Of a stretch of 5,847 bases of DNA, positions 5,180 through 5,847 are shown piece by piece. How positions within the stretch are numbered: position 1 is the first letter of the stretch; every line of letters begins with the position of its first letter. The notes under the pieces are model-generated. The model made no database searches. It saw only the letters and a program-made list of their open reading frames with translations, and was not told the DNA's origin. The position numbers were made by a program, and so were the translations under genes. Origin of the DNA: Chloroflexota bacterium (lineage in GTDB: Bacteria > Chloroflexota > UBA6077); assembly GCA_021806765.1 (NCBI GenBank), contig JAJZQR010000328.1, positions 1 through 5,847 on the forward strand, written 5' to 3'.

Positions 5180-5845
5180 CTACTCGGGCGAGTTCGGCAT
5201 ACCGGCCGAGCCTCTCGACGTCCCGGTGGGACACATCTGTAGGATAGGGCAGTAGGAGCACGAAGGATTCGACGGTAGGCAGATCGACCGTCCGAGGAGG
5301 ATCATGCCGACGTGGACCTGTTTTCGCACTGGCCCCGGTATGGCCTCCTGGATCTCGTCAGCTAGCTTCTTGCCGAGCGGTCTGCTGGGGTCCACCCACC
5401 CCAGGCGCCGCACCACCCTCAGACAGTGCCTATCGACCGGGAAGACCTCTCTGTCCAGAGAGTACATCAAGACGCATCGAGCGACCTTCACGCCGACGCC
5501 TGGTAGCTCCAGGAGAACCTTCTCGGCCTCCGCGTCCGACATCTGGTGCAGTGGTGCCAGGCTGACCCTGCCGAACCTGTCTCGAAGCGCCTCGGCGATC
5601 CCCCGTAACTGCCTCGCCTTCTTTGCCTGCAGCCCACCGACGGTGATGGCGTCGGCGATGTCCTGCACCGATGCTTCCGCCAAGTGCTCCCACAAAGGGA
5701 AGGCCCGACGAAGTTGGCGATAGGCGGTCTGGTAGCTCTCGGGAGGTGTCCTCGTGGAGAGTACGATGTAGACCAACTCGTCGAGAGGATTCCGTTTGTT
5801 CCCCAGAGACGACACCCCGAAGCTGCGTCTCAGTCTCGCGGCCAT
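5180..5845 (-). CDS. Endonuclease III-like DNA glycosylase (HhH-GPD, Fe-S)
   Basis: Removes damaged bases, in this family usually oxidised pyrimidines, and cuts at abasic sites in base-excision repair. From ATG 5845 it has 221 residues, close to E. coli Nth. The helix-hairpin-helix LPGVGVK (114-120) contains the catalytic Lys K120, and PVDRH (136-140) contains the catalytic Asp D138; both fall at the numbers used for E. coli Nth, which supports this start. The C-terminal [4Fe-4S] motif is intact with the classic C-x6-C-x2-C-x5-C spacing (C189, C196, C199, C205). LSTRT (29-33) stands where Nth has LSAQAT, so the DNA-intercalating Gln position differs; this places it in a side branch of the family rather than as a clear Nth orthologue. 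Only 2 bases precede the ATG in the window, so a start further upstream cannot be excluded. It converges on the HNH gene with a 117-bp gap. Confidence 0.88.
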   Translation of the reverse strand: MAARLRRSFGVSSLGNKRNPLDELVYIVLSTRTPPESYQTAYRQLRRAFPLWEHLAEASVQDIADAITVGGLQAKKARQLRGIAEALRDRFGRVSLAPLHQMSDAEAEKVLLELPGVGVKVARCVLMYSLDREVFPVDRHCLRVVRRLGWVDPSRPLGKKLADEIQEAIPGPVRKQVHVGMILLGRSICLPSNPSCSYCPILQMCPTGTSRGSAGMPNSPE

Positions 5846-5847
5846 CG

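Noticed and set aside
4843..5247. 134-residue plus-strand open frame crossing the HNH 3' end
   Set aside because: Frame shadow of the HNH gene continuing by chance through the intergenic hairpins; no start site or motif.
1..5847. tRNA, rRNA and CRISPR arrays
   Set aside because: No cloverleaf-like segment, rRNA-like tract or regularly spaced repeats of CRISPR length were found; the only tandem repeat is three 9-bp units.

Overview
GC-rich bacterial DNA, probably from an environmental lineage. Two intergenic repeats (a GTAGGGGCGAAC...GTTCGCCC hairpin and an ACAGGATGG tandem repeat) resemble dispersed sequences I recall from Chloroflexota, Bacillota and similar metagenomic genomes, but nothing here fixes the taxon.

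Layout. (1) 1-800, minus strand: the 5' two-thirds of an integrase-type DDE transposase gene that runs off the left edge. Behind it, two diverged ~22-bp direct repeats (818-874) look like the end of the insertion element. (2) 1005-2744, plus: a full-length adenine deaminase (ade/adeC) with a strong Shine-Dalgarno, a candidate promoter just outside the insertion element, and a possible 15-codon leader ORF overlapping its start. A perfect hairpin follows its stop codon at once, then a 9-bp tandem repeat. (3) 2903-3232, plus: a small membrane protein with about four transmembrane segments and unknown role. (4) 3233-3550: a gene-poor stretch with a promoter-like motif lacking a downstream gene, a 9-bp direct repeat and a perfect 14-bp palindrome. 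(5) 3551-4198 minus and 4328-5062 plus: a divergent pair, both with GTG starts. One encodes a protein with an RNAIVH (RX4H) motif typical of HEPN ribonucleases; the other is an HNH endonuclease of the McrA-like type. (6) 5180-5845, minus: an endonuclease III-like HhH-GPD DNA glycosylase with a complete Fe-S cluster motif, converging on the HNH gene.

How the genes relate. Adenine deaminase is purine-salvage housekeeping and the endonuclease III-like protein is base-excision repair. Between them lies an accessory region. The HEPN-HNH pair is the most interesting part: a candidate RNase plus a candidate DNA endonuclease sharing one 129-bp divergent control region, with no recognisable antitoxin or methyltransferase in the window. 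A defence role is an inference from the two domains and the arrangement; nothing in the window proves it.
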